Assembly (NCBI GenBank): GCA_007570905.1
Contig: RKSI01000138.1
Span: forward strand, 1 to 7,675
DNA length: 7,675 bases
Direction: 5' to 3'
DNA from: Gammaproteobacteria bacterium
Lineage (GTDB): Bacteria > Pseudomonadota > Gammaproteobacteria > Poriferisulfidales > Oxydemutatoraceae
The position numbers were made by a program, and so were the translations under genes. Positions 1 through 6,397 of the stretch are shown here, one piece after another. The notes beneath the pieces were generated by a model that was not told the origin of the DNA, did not search any database, and worked only from the letters and a program-made list of their open reading frames with translations. Numbering within the stretch: the first letter of the stretch is position 1; each line of letters starts with the position of its first letter.

Positions 1-1093
1 CCACCAGACTGCTGCCGCCGACGCTGATGAACGGCAGCGTGATTCCCTTGGTCGGCAGCATGCCCATCGCCACCGCCATATTGACGAACGCCTGCAAGCC
101 GAACCAGACGCCGATGCCGTAACTGAAATACGCGCCCTCAATCAACTCCTCGCGCCGCGCGCGCGCGCCGATGGCGAAGCAGCGCTGCACCAGCAGCCAG
201 AACAGCGCAATCATCAGGCACACGCCGATGAAGCCGAGTTCCTCGGCGATGACCGAGAAGATAAAATCGGTGTGCGCCTCCGGCAGGTAAAACAATTTCA
301 GCACGCTGTTGCCGAGGCCGGCGCCGCTCCAGCCGCCGCTGCCGATGGCAATCAGCGACTGCGTGAGTTGGTAGCCGCTGTCGAACGGGTCGCGCCACGG
401 GTCGACGAAGGCGACGATGCGGCGCCAGCGGTACTGCGACGACACCGCCAGCAGCGCCAGCGCCGAGCCGAACACCAGCACAAACGAGAAAAAGCAGCGC
501 AGCTTGACGCCGGCTATCCACAGCATTGAGAACGCCACCGCCGCCATCAGCGCGGCGGTGCCGTAGTCCGGCTGCAGCAGCAGCAGAAAACCAATCAGCA
601 CGACCATCAGCATCGGCTTGACGAACGCCGATGTGGTCGCGCGCAATTCATCGTTGCGCCGCGCGATGTAGCCCGCGAGGTAAATCACCAGCGCCAGTTT
701 GACGAACTCCGACGGCTGAAAGGTCATGCCGCCAAAGCCGATCCAGCGGCGGCTGCCGTGCACCGTCCTGCCGACTTCGGGCAGCAGCACCACCACCAGC
801 AGCAGCAGCGACAGCGCCATCAGCCAGCCGCCGACGCGAAACACCGACGACGGCGCGATGAAATACGCGACCGCCGCGCACAGCACGCCCGCCGCCGCAT
901 ATACGGCGCGGCGCTCAAGAAAGTGCAGCGGGTTGCCGAGGTCGCGCGCGGCAATCTCCAGCGACGACGAGGTTACCATCACAAAACCCAGCGCCAGCAG
1001 CGCCAGCACGCACAGCAGCGCCTTGCCGTCCACCCACGGCGCCTGCGCGCGCGCGCCGTTGTCCGCCAGCCACAGGTCGGCGAAACCCGCCAT
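1..1093 (-). CDS. ftsW: FtsW, septal peptidoglycan glycosyltransferase (SEDS family), 3' end outside window
   Basis: FtsW is the multi-pass inner-membrane SEDS protein that polymerises lipid II into glycan strands at the division septum, as partner of FtsI. The frame runs open for 364 codons from ATG at 1093 to the window edge, so only the last few dozen residues are missing; E. coli FtsW has 414. Diagnostic segments, in order, are V-T-S-S-S near 40-44, R-R-W-I near 115-118, F-Q-P-S-E-F near 125-130, L-Q-P-D-Y-G-T near 173-179, G-Y-Q-L-T-Q-S near 240-246, and L-P-E-A-H-T-D-F-I-F near 270-279. Asp276 in the last one aligns with the Asp thought to be catalytic in E. coli. The sequence ends in L-P-F-I-S-V-G-G-S-S, where Val replaces the usual Tyr or Phe. 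The cytoplasmic N-terminus is short (about 22 residues before the first membrane segment). The start is supported by GGGAG 8 nt upstream and by a TGATG overlap with murD. RodA is the main alternative, but the LPEAHTDFIF segment and the dcw context favour FtsW. Confidence 0.97.
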   Translation of the reverse strand, partial: MAGFADLWLADNGARAQAPWVDGKALLCVLALLALGFVMVTSSSLEIAARDLGNPLHFLERRAVYAAAGVLCAAVAYFIAPSSVFRVGGWLMALSLLLLVVVLLPEVGRTVHGSRRWIGFGGMTFQPSEFVKLALVIYLAGYIARRNDELRATTSAFVKPMLMVVLIGFLLLLQPDYGTAALMAAVAFSMLWIAGVKLRCFFSFVLVFGSALALLAVSSQYRWRRIVAFVDPWRDPFDSGYQLTQSLIAIGSGGWSGAGLGNSVLKLFYLPEAHTDFIFSVIAEELGFIGVCLMIALFWLLVQRCFAIGARARREELIEGAYFSYGIGVWFGLQAFVNMAVAMGMLPTKGITLPFISVGGSSLV

Positions 1094-2463
1094 CAGCGCA
1101 ACTCCCGGAAAGCCGCGGCGAAGGCGTCGCCGCGCGCCGCGTAATCGCTGTACAAATCAAAACTGGCGCACGCCGGCGACAGCAGCACGCGGTCGCCCGG
1201 CTGCGCCGCCTTGCGCGCCTCGCGCACCGCGCCGCGCATGTCGGCGGCGGCGGCGCACGCCACGCGCCCGCCGACGGCGCGCTCAATCGCGGCGGCGTCG
1301 CGCCCGAGCAGCACGACGGCGCGCGCGCGCTTCGCCAGCGCGTCGCCGAACGCGGCGAAGTCGGCGCCCTTGCCGTCGCCGCCGCAAATGACCACGGCCT
1401 TGGCCGGCGCCGCGGCCAGCGCGGACACCGCGGCGCCGACATTGGTCGCCTTGGAATCGTCAAACCAGTCGGCGCCGTCGAGACTGCCCAGATATTGCAT
1501 CCGGTGCGCGAGGCCGCGAAACCCGCGCGCGCAGGCGACCATCACATCGCGCGGCAGGCCCATCGCGCGGCCAAGCGCGAACGCCGCCTGCACATTCAGC
1601 ACGCCGCTGTCGCCGGGCAGCGGCACATCGCCGCAACTCATCCACGCCTGCGCGCCGCAGGCGATGGCGCGGCGCGCACCGACGCCGACAACGCCGAAAT
1701 GCCCGGGCGCGCCCTCGTCCAGGCCGAAGCCGACGACCTCGGCGGCGCCGGCCTCCACCGCGAACGATTCGGCGCGGTTGACGACGACGGTCTTGCTGTT
1801 GCGGTGCACGCCGAGTTTGGCGCGCAGGTAATCGGCGGCGCTGTCGTAGCGGTCGAGATGGTCCGCGCTGACATTCAGCACCACCGACGCCAGCGGCTGC
1901 AGCGAGAAAGTCGTCTCCAGTTGGAAACTCGACAATTCAAGGATATAGACCGCCGCGTCGTCTTCCAGCAAGTCCAGCGCGGGCCGCCCGAGGTTGCCGC
2001 CGACGGCGGCGCGCACGCCGGCGGCGGCGGCCATCTCCGCCAGCAGCGCGGTGACGGTGCTCTTGCCGTTGGAGCCGGTGATGGCGACGACCGCGCCCGG
2101 CGCGACGCAGCGCGCGAACAATTCAATGTCGCCGATGACCGGCTTGCCGCAACTGGCGGCGCGCGACACCGCCGGCGTTTTCAGCGGCACGCCGGGGCTT
2201 ATGATGATGGCGTCGGCCTCGCTGAAACGCGCGTCGTCAAAGCCGCCGAGGTACACCGCCGCGTTGCCGTCAAGCGCCATCAGGTCGTCGTAGGCCGGCG
2301 GCGATTCGCGGTCGTCGGTAACGGCGAAGGCGACGCCGCGCTTGTGCAGAAAACGCGCCGCCGACAGCCCCGTGGCGCCGAGGCCGACTATCAGCGCCTT
2401 GTGCCCCGCCGGTATCGGTTCGGCCAGCGGCGCGGCCATCGTTTCAGCCGCTGCTTCAGCCAT
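1093..2463 (-). CDS. murD: MurD, UDP-MurNAc-L-alanine:D-glutamate ligase
   Basis: MurD is the cytoplasmic ATP-dependent ligase that adds D-Glu to UDP-MurNAc-L-Ala. The preferred reading is 456 aa (E. coli 438). Domain 1 has the UDP-binding G-L-G-A-T-G-L-S at 27-34. The central domain has the P-loop T-G-S-N-G-K-S-T at 129-136, L-E-L-S-S-F-Q-L-E with Glu176, D-H-L-D-R-Y with His202, and the probable carbamylated Lys216 in Y-L-R-A-K. The C-terminal domain has H-R at 320-321, D-D-S-K-A-T-N at 335-341, G-G-D-G-K-G-A-D-F at 361-369 and S-P-A-C-A-S-F-D at 429-436. The G-x-H-N-x-x-N signature expected near 284-290 is replaced by G-D-S-G-V-L-N. I chose ATG 2463 because AGGA lies 8 nt upstream. A GTG at 2493 in the same frame would give 466 aa and a 4-nt GTGA overlap with mraY but has no clear ribosome site; an ATG at 2439 is also possible. 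Every candidate start leaves an Ala/Glu-rich N-terminal tail longer than in E. coli MurD. Confidence 0.97.
   Translation of the reverse strand: MAEAAAETMAAPLAEPIPAGHKALIVGLGATGLSAARFLHKRGVAFAVTDDRESPPAYDDLMALDGNAAVYLGGFDDARFSEADAIIISPGVPLKTPAVSRAASCGKPVIGDIELFARCVAPGAVVAITGSNGKSTVTALLAEMAAAAGVRAAVGGNLGRPALDLLEDDAAVYILELSSFQLETTFSLQPLASVVLNVSADHLDRYDSAADYLRAKLGVHRNSKTVVVNRAESFAVEAGAAEVVGFGLDEGAPGHFGVVGVGARRAIACGAQAWMSCGDVPLPGDSGVLNVQAAFALGRAMGLPRDVMVACARGFRGLAHRMQYLGSLDGADWFDDSKATNVGAAVSALAAAPAKAVVICGGDGKGADFAAFGDALAKRARAVVLLGRDAAAIERAVGGRVACAAAADMRGAVREARKAAQPGDRVLLSPACASFDLYSDYAARGDAFAAAFRELR
1102..1106 (-). promoter_or_regulatory. Ribosome binding site of ftsW
   Basis: GGGAG on the minus strand ends 8 nt before the ftsW ATG (1093-1091). 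It lies inside the last codons of murD, whose TGA shares one base with the ATG. This fixes the ftsW start and suggests coupling to murD translation. Confidence 0.75.
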
Positions 2464-2471
2464 GGTTTCAG
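2435..2471 (-). repeat. Imperfect 13-nt direct repeat, 24-nt period, at murD 5' end
   Basis: On the plus strand 2435-2447 and 2459-2471 match at 12 of 13 positions. On the coding strand each copy reads CTGAAAC-x-ATGGC and contains an in-frame ATG (2439 and 2463). The repeat encodes E-T-M-A twice in the N-terminal tail of MurD, which suggests a small in-frame duplication and explains the clustered start codons. Confidence 0.7.
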
Positions 2472-2475
2472 TCCT
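2472..2475 (-). promoter_or_regulatory. Ribosome binding site favouring the murD ATG at 2463
   Basis: AGGA on the minus strand ends 8 nt before ATG 2463-2461, the same spacing as the sites of ftsW and mraY. It lies downstream of the alternative GTG at 2493, whose own upstream sequence shows no good purine-rich match, so it decides the start. Confidence 0.6.
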
Positions 2476-2489
2476 GTGCGCCACCGCCG

Positions 2490-3569
2490 TCACCTGATCT
2501 TCAGCGTCGCCAGCCCGACCAGCACCAGCAGCAAACTGACAATCCAGAAACGCACGATGACGCGCGGCTCCGGCCAGCCGCGCAATTCAAAGTGATGATG
2601 CAGCGGCGCCATCCTGAAAATGCGCCGCCCGGTGGACTTGAACGACGCGACCTGAATGATGACCGACAGCGTCTCAATCACGAACACGCCGCCCATGATG
2701 ACCAGCACCAGTTCCTGGCGCACCAGCACCGCGACCATGCCGATGGCCGCGCCCAGCGACAGCGCGCCGACATCGCCCATGAACACCTGCGCCGGGTATG
2801 TGTTGAACCACAAAAAGCCGAGCGCGGCGCCGGCCAGCGCGCCGCAGAAAATCACCAGTTCGCCGGCCTGCGGCAAATGCGGCATCGCCAGGTATTGCGC
2901 GAAATTGACATGGCCGCTGGTGTAGGCAAAGACGCTCAGCGCCACCGCAATCAGCGCCGCCGGCAGCACCACGAGGCCGTCGAGGCCGTCGGTGAGATTA
3001 ACCGCGTTGCTGGCGCCGACCACCGTCAGCCACGCCAGCAGCACAAACCACGGCCCCATATCCACCACCACATCCTTGACAAACGGCACGATCAACTGCA
3101 ATTCCTCCGGCCTTGACGCGCCGTTGTACACCATCACCGCAAGCGCAAGCCCGGCGGCGGCCTGCCAGAAGAACTTGCCGCCGATGGTCAGGCCGCGCCC
3201 GTTGCGGCGCAGTTTCAGGTAATCGTCGGCGCCGCCGATGGCGGCGAACGCCAGCGTCGTCAGCAGCGCGGCGGCGATGTAGCGGTTGGAAATGTCGGCC
3301 CACAGCAGCGTCGTCAGCACGATGGTCAGTATCATCAACACGCCGCCCATCGTCGGCGTGCCGCTCTTGGAATAATGCGAACTCGGCCCTTCGCGGCGGA
3401 TGCTCTGCCCGACTTTCATCTTTTTCAGCACCGCGATAACCGGCGGCCCCAGCGCCAGACTCATCAGCATCGCGGTAATCGCCGCCATCACGCCGCGAAA
3501 GGTGATGTATTGAAACAGGTTGAAGCCGCTGACAGCCGGCGCCAGCCATTCGGCGAGTTGCATCAGCAT
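2490..3569 (-). CDS. mraY: MraY, phospho-MurNAc-pentapeptide transferase
   Basis: MraY is the polytopic inner-membrane enzyme that moves phospho-MurNAc-pentapeptide from UDP to undecaprenyl phosphate, making lipid I. It has 359 aa against 360 in E. coli, and the two align nearly end to end by eye. Motifs are S-H-Y-S-K-x-G-T-P-T-M-G-G at 64-76, the catalytic Asp pair at 115-116, N-A-V-N-L-T-D-G-L-D-G-L at 188-199, W-F-N-T-Y-P-A-Q-V-F-M-G-D-V-G at 254-268, and the cytoplasmic A-P-L-H-H-H-F-E-L-R-G-W at 321-332. Hydrophobic segments run throughout, consistent with the family's ten membrane helices. The residue two before the Asp pair is Gly where Phe is usual. ATG 3569 is chosen because GGAG lies 8 nt upstream and M-L-x-x-L-A-E matches the family N-terminus. 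It overlaps murF by 7 nt. A second in-frame ATG at 3563 would overlap the murF stop as TGATG. Confidence 0.98.
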   Translation of the reverse strand: MLMQLAEWLAPAVSGFNLFQYITFRGVMAAITAMLMSLALGPPVIAVLKKMKVGQSIRREGPSSHYSKSGTPTMGGVLMILTIVLTTLLWADISNRYIAAALLTTLAFAAIGGADDYLKLRRNGRGLTIGGKFFWQAAAGLALAVMVYNGASRPEELQLIVPFVKDVVVDMGPWFVLLAWLTVVGASNAVNLTDGLDGLVVLPAALIAVALSVFAYTSGHVNFAQYLAMPHLPQAGELVIFCGALAGAALGFLWFNTYPAQVFMGDVGALSLGAAIGMVAVLVRQELVLVIMGGVFVIETLSVIIQVASFKSTGRRIFRMAPLHHHFELRGWPEPRVIVRFWIVSLLLVLVGLATLKIR

Positions 3570-4915
3570 TGCGGCATCTCCGCGGCGGCGGGGCGCAGCG
3601 CCGCCACCAGCCGTTCCATCCGCGCCGAGCGCGAACCCTTGACCAGAAGATACACATCGTCAGCCGCCTGTTCCGCAATCGCCGCGGCCAGCGCCTCGAC
3701 CGACGGAAACCGCTCGGCGCCGTCGCCGAAACGCGCGCACGCCTCGGCGGCCTCGCCGCCGACGGCGAACAGCCGCGCGACGCCGGCGGTCTTCGCGCGC
3801 GAGCCGGCGTCGGCGTGCATCGCCGCCGACTCCGGCCCCAATTCGGCCATGTCGCCGAGCGCCAGCCATCTTTTGCCGGGACATTCGGCCAGCACATCCA
3901 GCGCGGCGGCGAGCGAACCGGGGTTGGCGTTGTAAGTGTCGTCTATCAAATGCAGGCCGTTGACGCCGGGCAGGCTTTGCAGCCTGCCGGCGACCGGGCG
4001 CACCGCCTCAAGGCCGGCGACGATGTCGTCGCCCGCGACGCCCGCGGCGTGGGCGGCTGCGGCGGCGGCCAGCGCGTTCATGATGTTGTGTTTGCCGGGC
4101 AGTTGCAGGCGGCACTCGCGCGCGGCGCCGTCAAACAGACACTCGGCGCCGCCGTCGTCGCGCAGGCGCGCGCGAAAGTCTGCCTGGTCGGAAAAACCGA
4201 ACGACAGCACGCGCCGCCCGGTCAGCAGGTGGCGCCAGTAATCGCAATAGGCGTCGTCGCGGTTGATGACGCCGGCGCCCGCGCGCGGCAGCGATTCAAA
4301 CAACTCGCCTTTGGCGCGGGCGACGCCGTCGAGACTGCCGAAACCCTCTATGTGCGCCGGCGCCGCGTTCAGCACGACGCCGATGTCGGGGCGCGCAATC
4401 TCGCACAGGCGGCTAATCTCGCCGGGGTGGTTGGCGCCCATCTCGACGACGCCGATTTCATGTTCAGGACGCAGCGACAGCAAGGTCAGTGGCACGCCGA
4501 TGTGGTTGTTAAGGTTGCCCGCCGACGCCACCGTGCGGTTGTTGCGCGACAGAATCGACGCCAGCATCTCGCGCGTCGTCGTCTTGCCGTTGCTGCCGGT
4601 GACGCCGATAATCAGCGCCCGCATCCGGCGCCGCCATTTGCCGGCGAGGCGCGTCATCGCTTTCAGCGTGTCGTCCACCCGTATTTGCGGCAGCGGCGCG
4701 TCCGCCGGCTTTGCGACCATCACCGCGGCGGCGCCGGCGGCGGCGGCGGCGGCGACAAAATCATGCCCGTCATGGCGCTCGCCGCGCACCGCGATATAAA
4801 GAGCGCCCGGTTTCAGCGTGCGGCTGTCTATTGAGACGCTTTCTATCAGCACATCCTCGCCGTGCGCGACGCCGCTTGCGAGATTCGCAATCTCGCGCAG
4901 ATTAACCCAACTCAT
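3563..4915 (-). CDS. murF: MurF, UDP-MurNAc-tripeptide:D-alanyl-D-alanine ligase
   Basis: MurF is the cytoplasmic ATP-dependent ligase that adds D-Ala-D-Ala to UDP-MurNAc-L-Ala-gamma-D-Glu-meso-DAP, giving the pentapeptide precursor used by MraY. It has 450 aa (E. coli 452). The N-terminal domain carries D-S-R at 30-32 and G-E-R-H-D-G-H-D-F at 45-53, followed by a poly-Ala stretch at 55-66. The central domain has the P-loop G-V-T-G-S-N-G-K-T-T at 104-113 (Lys111), A-G-N-L-N-N-H-I-G-V-P at 132-142 and E-M-G-A-N-H-P-G-E-I at 158-167. Then come G-K-H-N-I-M-N at 274-280, D-D-T-Y-N-A-N-P-G-S at 325-334, G-D-M-A-E-L-G at 354-360 and K-G-S-R-S-A-R-M-E at 426-434, all typical of MurF. The ATG overlaps the murE stop as ATGA, with a weak GGGGG 7 nt upstream at 4923-4927. 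The 3' end overlaps mraY by 7 nt. Confidence 0.98.
   Translation of the reverse strand: MSWVNLREIANLASGVAHGEDVLIESVSIDSRTLKPGALYIAVRGERHDGHDFVAAAAAAGAAAVMVAKPADAPLPQIRVDDTLKAMTRLAGKWRRRMRALIIGVTGSNGKTTTREMLASILSRNNRTVASAGNLNNHIGVPLTLLSLRPEHEIGVVEMGANHPGEISRLCEIARPDIGVVLNAAPAHIEGFGSLDGVARAKGELFESLPRAGAGVINRDDAYCDYWRHLLTGRRVLSFGFSDQADFRARLRDDGGAECLFDGAARECRLQLPGKHNIMNALAAAAAAHAAGVAGDDIVAGLEAVRPVAGRLQSLPGVNGLHLIDDTYNANPGSLAAALDVLAECPGKRWLALGDMAELGPESAAMHADAGSRAKTAGVARLFAVGGEAAEACARFGDGAERFPSVEALAAAIAEQAADDVYLLVKGSRSARMERLVAALRPAAAEMPQC
3578..3581 (-). promoter_or_regulatory. Ribosome binding site of mraY
   Basis: GGAG on the minus strand lies 8 nt before ATG 3569-3567, inside the end of murF. 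It favours the first of two in-frame ATG codons (3569 over 3563). Confidence 0.75.
3966..3990 (-). other. GC-rich hairpin with GCAA (GNRA-type) loop inside murF
   Basis: On the coding strand, arms at 3988-3981 and 3976-3969 form an 8-bp perfect stem around a 4-nt GCAA loop (3980-3977). Two more pairs are possible beyond a single bulged G. The sequence lies in the codons for about residues 309-317 of MurF. No U-run follows, so it is not a canonical terminator. Whether it has a role or is a chance product of GC-rich coding is open. Confidence 0.4.
4735..4753 (-). repeat. CGG/CCG trinucleotide run encoding poly-Ala in MurF
   Basis: Six CGG units in a row on the plus strand (GCC codons on the coding strand) encode Ala55-Ala60, part of a longer Ala-rich stretch broken by one Gly. 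It sits where other MurF proteins have a helix of mixed composition, so it is probably helical and harmless, but such runs are prone to slippage. Confidence 0.7.
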
Positions 4916-6369
4916 CCGCGCGCCCCCAATGCGCGCCGTATCACTTCGGCGTCGTCAAACGGCAGCGACTGGCCTGCGACCAGTTGGCGCGTCTCGTGGC
5001 CCTTGCCCGCGACCAGCACGATGTCGCCGGCGCCGGCGTCGGCGACGGCGGCTTCAATCGCGCGCGCGCGGTCGCGCACGACTTCCACATTGCGCCGGTC
5101 TTCCACCGCCGACAGGATGTCGGAGACGATGGCGTCGGGGTCTTCGCCGCGCGGATTGTCGTCGGTTACGACGACGCGGTCGGCCTGGCGCGCGGCGGCG
5201 GCGCCCATCAGCGGGCGCTTGGCGCGGTCGCGTTCGCCGCCGCAGCCGAACACGCAGGCAAGGCGCGCGGCGCCGAGTTCGCGGCAGGTGGCCAGCGCCT
5301 TTTCCAGCGCCTGCGGCGTGTGCGCGTAATCCAGCACGACGACCGGCGCCGCGCCGCCGCCGAAACGCTGCATGCGCCCGCGCACCGGATGCACGCGCGA
5401 CAGCAGCGACGCCGCCTCGCGCGCGCCGACGCCTGCGGCGGTCAGCGCCGCCAGCGCGGCGCCCAGGTTGGCGGCGTTGAAACGCCCGAACAGCGGCGCG
5501 CGCATTGACACCGCGGCGCCGCCTGCGCGCGCTTCAATGTGCAGGCCGTCCGCCGTGGTTGTTGTCTTTGCAATGAACACATCCGCCGCGTCCGATTTTT
5601 CCGAGACGCTGATGACGCGCGTTTCGGGCCGGCACGCCGCCATCAACTGCGCGGCGTAGTCGTCGTCGCGGTTGATGACCGCGCAATCAAGGCCCGGCAT
5701 CATGAACAAACGCTTCTTCGCCGCCGCGTATTGTTCAAGCGAGCCGTGATAATCGCAATGGTCGGCGCCCAAATTGGTGAACACCGCGATGTCCACATCC
5801 AGGCCGTTCAAGCGCCCCTGATCCAGGCCGTGCGACGACGCTTCAAGCACGACATGACGGATGCCGGCGTCGCGCAGGCGGCGCATCTCGCGGTTCATCT
5901 CGAGCGCGTCGGGCGTGGTGTTGACGCCCGGCGCGAGGCGTCCGAACTCGCCGTGTCCCAGCGTGCCGATCAAACCGCAGCGCCGCCCCGACAGCGACAG
6001 CGCCTCGGCGATGAAATGGCTGACCGAAGTCTTGCCGTCGGTGCCGGTGACGGCGACCACCGACAACTCGCGCGACGGATGACCGAAGAAACGCCCGGCA
6101 ATCACGCCGACCTTGCCGCGCAAGCCGTCCACCCGCACCATCGGCACAGCGGGCACGGCGGGCGCTGCGGGCGCGCCGCCCGCGCCTTCCCACGCCACCG
6201 CGTTGGCGCCGCGGCGCACCGCTTCCGGCACAAAGTCCATGCCGTGCGCGTGCGACCCTTGCAGCGCCAGATACAAATCACCGGCGCGCACATTGCGGCT
6301 GTAATTTGCAACGCCGGTCACGCGCACATCGCGCGCGCGCCGCGCGTCGGCAAGGCCGTCGAGCAGCAT
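4912..6369 (-). CDS. murE: MurE, UDP-MurNAc-L-Ala-D-Glu:meso-diaminopimelate ligase
   Basis: MurE is the cytoplasmic ATP-dependent ligase that adds meso-DAP to UDP-MurNAc-L-Ala-D-Glu. The preferred reading is 485 aa (E. coli 495). It shows G-D-L-Y-L-A-L at 30-36, the P-loop V-T-G-T-D-G-K-T-S at 107-115 (Lys113), N-T-T-P-D-A at 150-155, E-A-S-S-H-G-L at 176-182 and D-H-C-D-Y-H-G at 203-209. The probable carbamylated Lys218 is in Y-A-A-A-K-K. H-P-V-R-G-R-M is at 327-333 and D-Y-A-H-T-P at 347-352. D-N-P-R at 404-407 points to DAP rather than L-Lys. G-K-G-H-E is at 455-459. An Ala/Pro stretch at about 66-77 is low complexity. ATG 6369 is chosen because GGAG lies 11 nt upstream and the distance to G-D-L-Y-L-A-L fits the family. 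GTG 6393, 4 nt after the ftsI stop, is a real alternative; GTG 6432 would overlap ftsI by 35 nt and has no ribosome site. The stop overlaps murF as ATGA. Confidence 0.97.
   Translation of the reverse strand: MLLDGLADARRARDVRVTGVANYSRNVRAGDLYLALQGSHAHGMDFVPEAVRRGANAVAWEGAGGAPAAPAVPAVPMVRVDGLRGKVGVIAGRFFGHPSRELSVVAVTGTDGKTSVSHFIAEALSLSGRRCGLIGTLGHGEFGRLAPGVNTTPDALEMNREMRRLRDAGIRHVVLEASSHGLDQGRLNGLDVDIAVFTNLGADHCDYHGSLEQYAAAKKRLFMMPGLDCAVINRDDDYAAQLMAACRPETRVISVSEKSDAADVFIAKTTTTADGLHIEARAGGAAVSMRAPLFGRFNAANLGAALAALTAAGVGAREAASLLSRVHPVRGRMQRFGGGAAPVVVLDYAHTPQALEKALATCRELGAARLACVFGCGGERDRAKRPLMGAAAARQADRVVVTDDNPRGEDPDAIVSDILSAVEDRRNVEVVRDRARAIEAAVADAGAGDIVLVAGKGHETRQLVAGQSLPFDDAEVIRRALGARG
6145..6171 (-). 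repeat. 9-nt imperfect tandem repeat (three units) in murE
   Basis: On the plus strand, units at 6145-6153, 6154-6162 and 6163-6171 each end in GCGGG and differ at one to three positions; a degenerate fourth unit may follow to 6180. It stays in frame and encodes an Ala/Val-Pro-Ala repeat at about residues 66-77 of MurE, in a linker of the N-terminal domain ahead of the P-loop. Confidence 0.6.
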
Positions 6370-6380
6370 CGGCAGCGGCA

Positions 6381-6384
6381 CTCC
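6381..6384 (-). promoter_or_regulatory. Probable ribosome binding site of murE
   Basis: GGAG on the minus strand lies 11 nt before ATG 6369-6367, slightly longer spacing than for its neighbours. It supports ATG 6369 over the GTG at 6393, but a G-rich GGGGG (6401-6405) 7 nt before GTG 6393 keeps that start open. Confidence 0.45.
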
Positions 6385-6397
6385 GCCCGGCACGGCG

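Noticed and set aside
1..1093. ftsW as a pseudogene, because it has no stop codon in the window
   Set aside because: The frame stays open and motif-rich to the edge and simply continues outside.
726..1391. Plus-strand frame with an Arg-rich C-terminus
   Set aside because: The Arg runs come from reading GC-rich Ala codons of ftsW and murD in the wrong frame on the opposite strand.
1495..2595. Plus-strand open frame of 366 codons opposite murD
   Set aside because: Shadow of murD: no family motifs, biased composition, and no separate promoter or ribosome site seen.
2998..3897. Minus-strand 299-codon frame overlapping murF and mraY
   Set aside because: A +1/+2 shadow of two convincing genes on the same strand, with no motifs; not evidence of a frameshift because both real frames are intact.
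3569..4834. Plus-strand open frame of 421 codons opposite murF
   Set aside because: It mirrors a well-supported MurF gene, its translation is Arg/Ala/Gln-rich with no recognisable domain, and long antisense frames are expected in DNA this GC-rich.
6370..6397. Promoter or terminator between ftsI and murE
   Set aside because: Only 28 nt, with no -35/-10-like boxes and no hairpin followed by a T-run.
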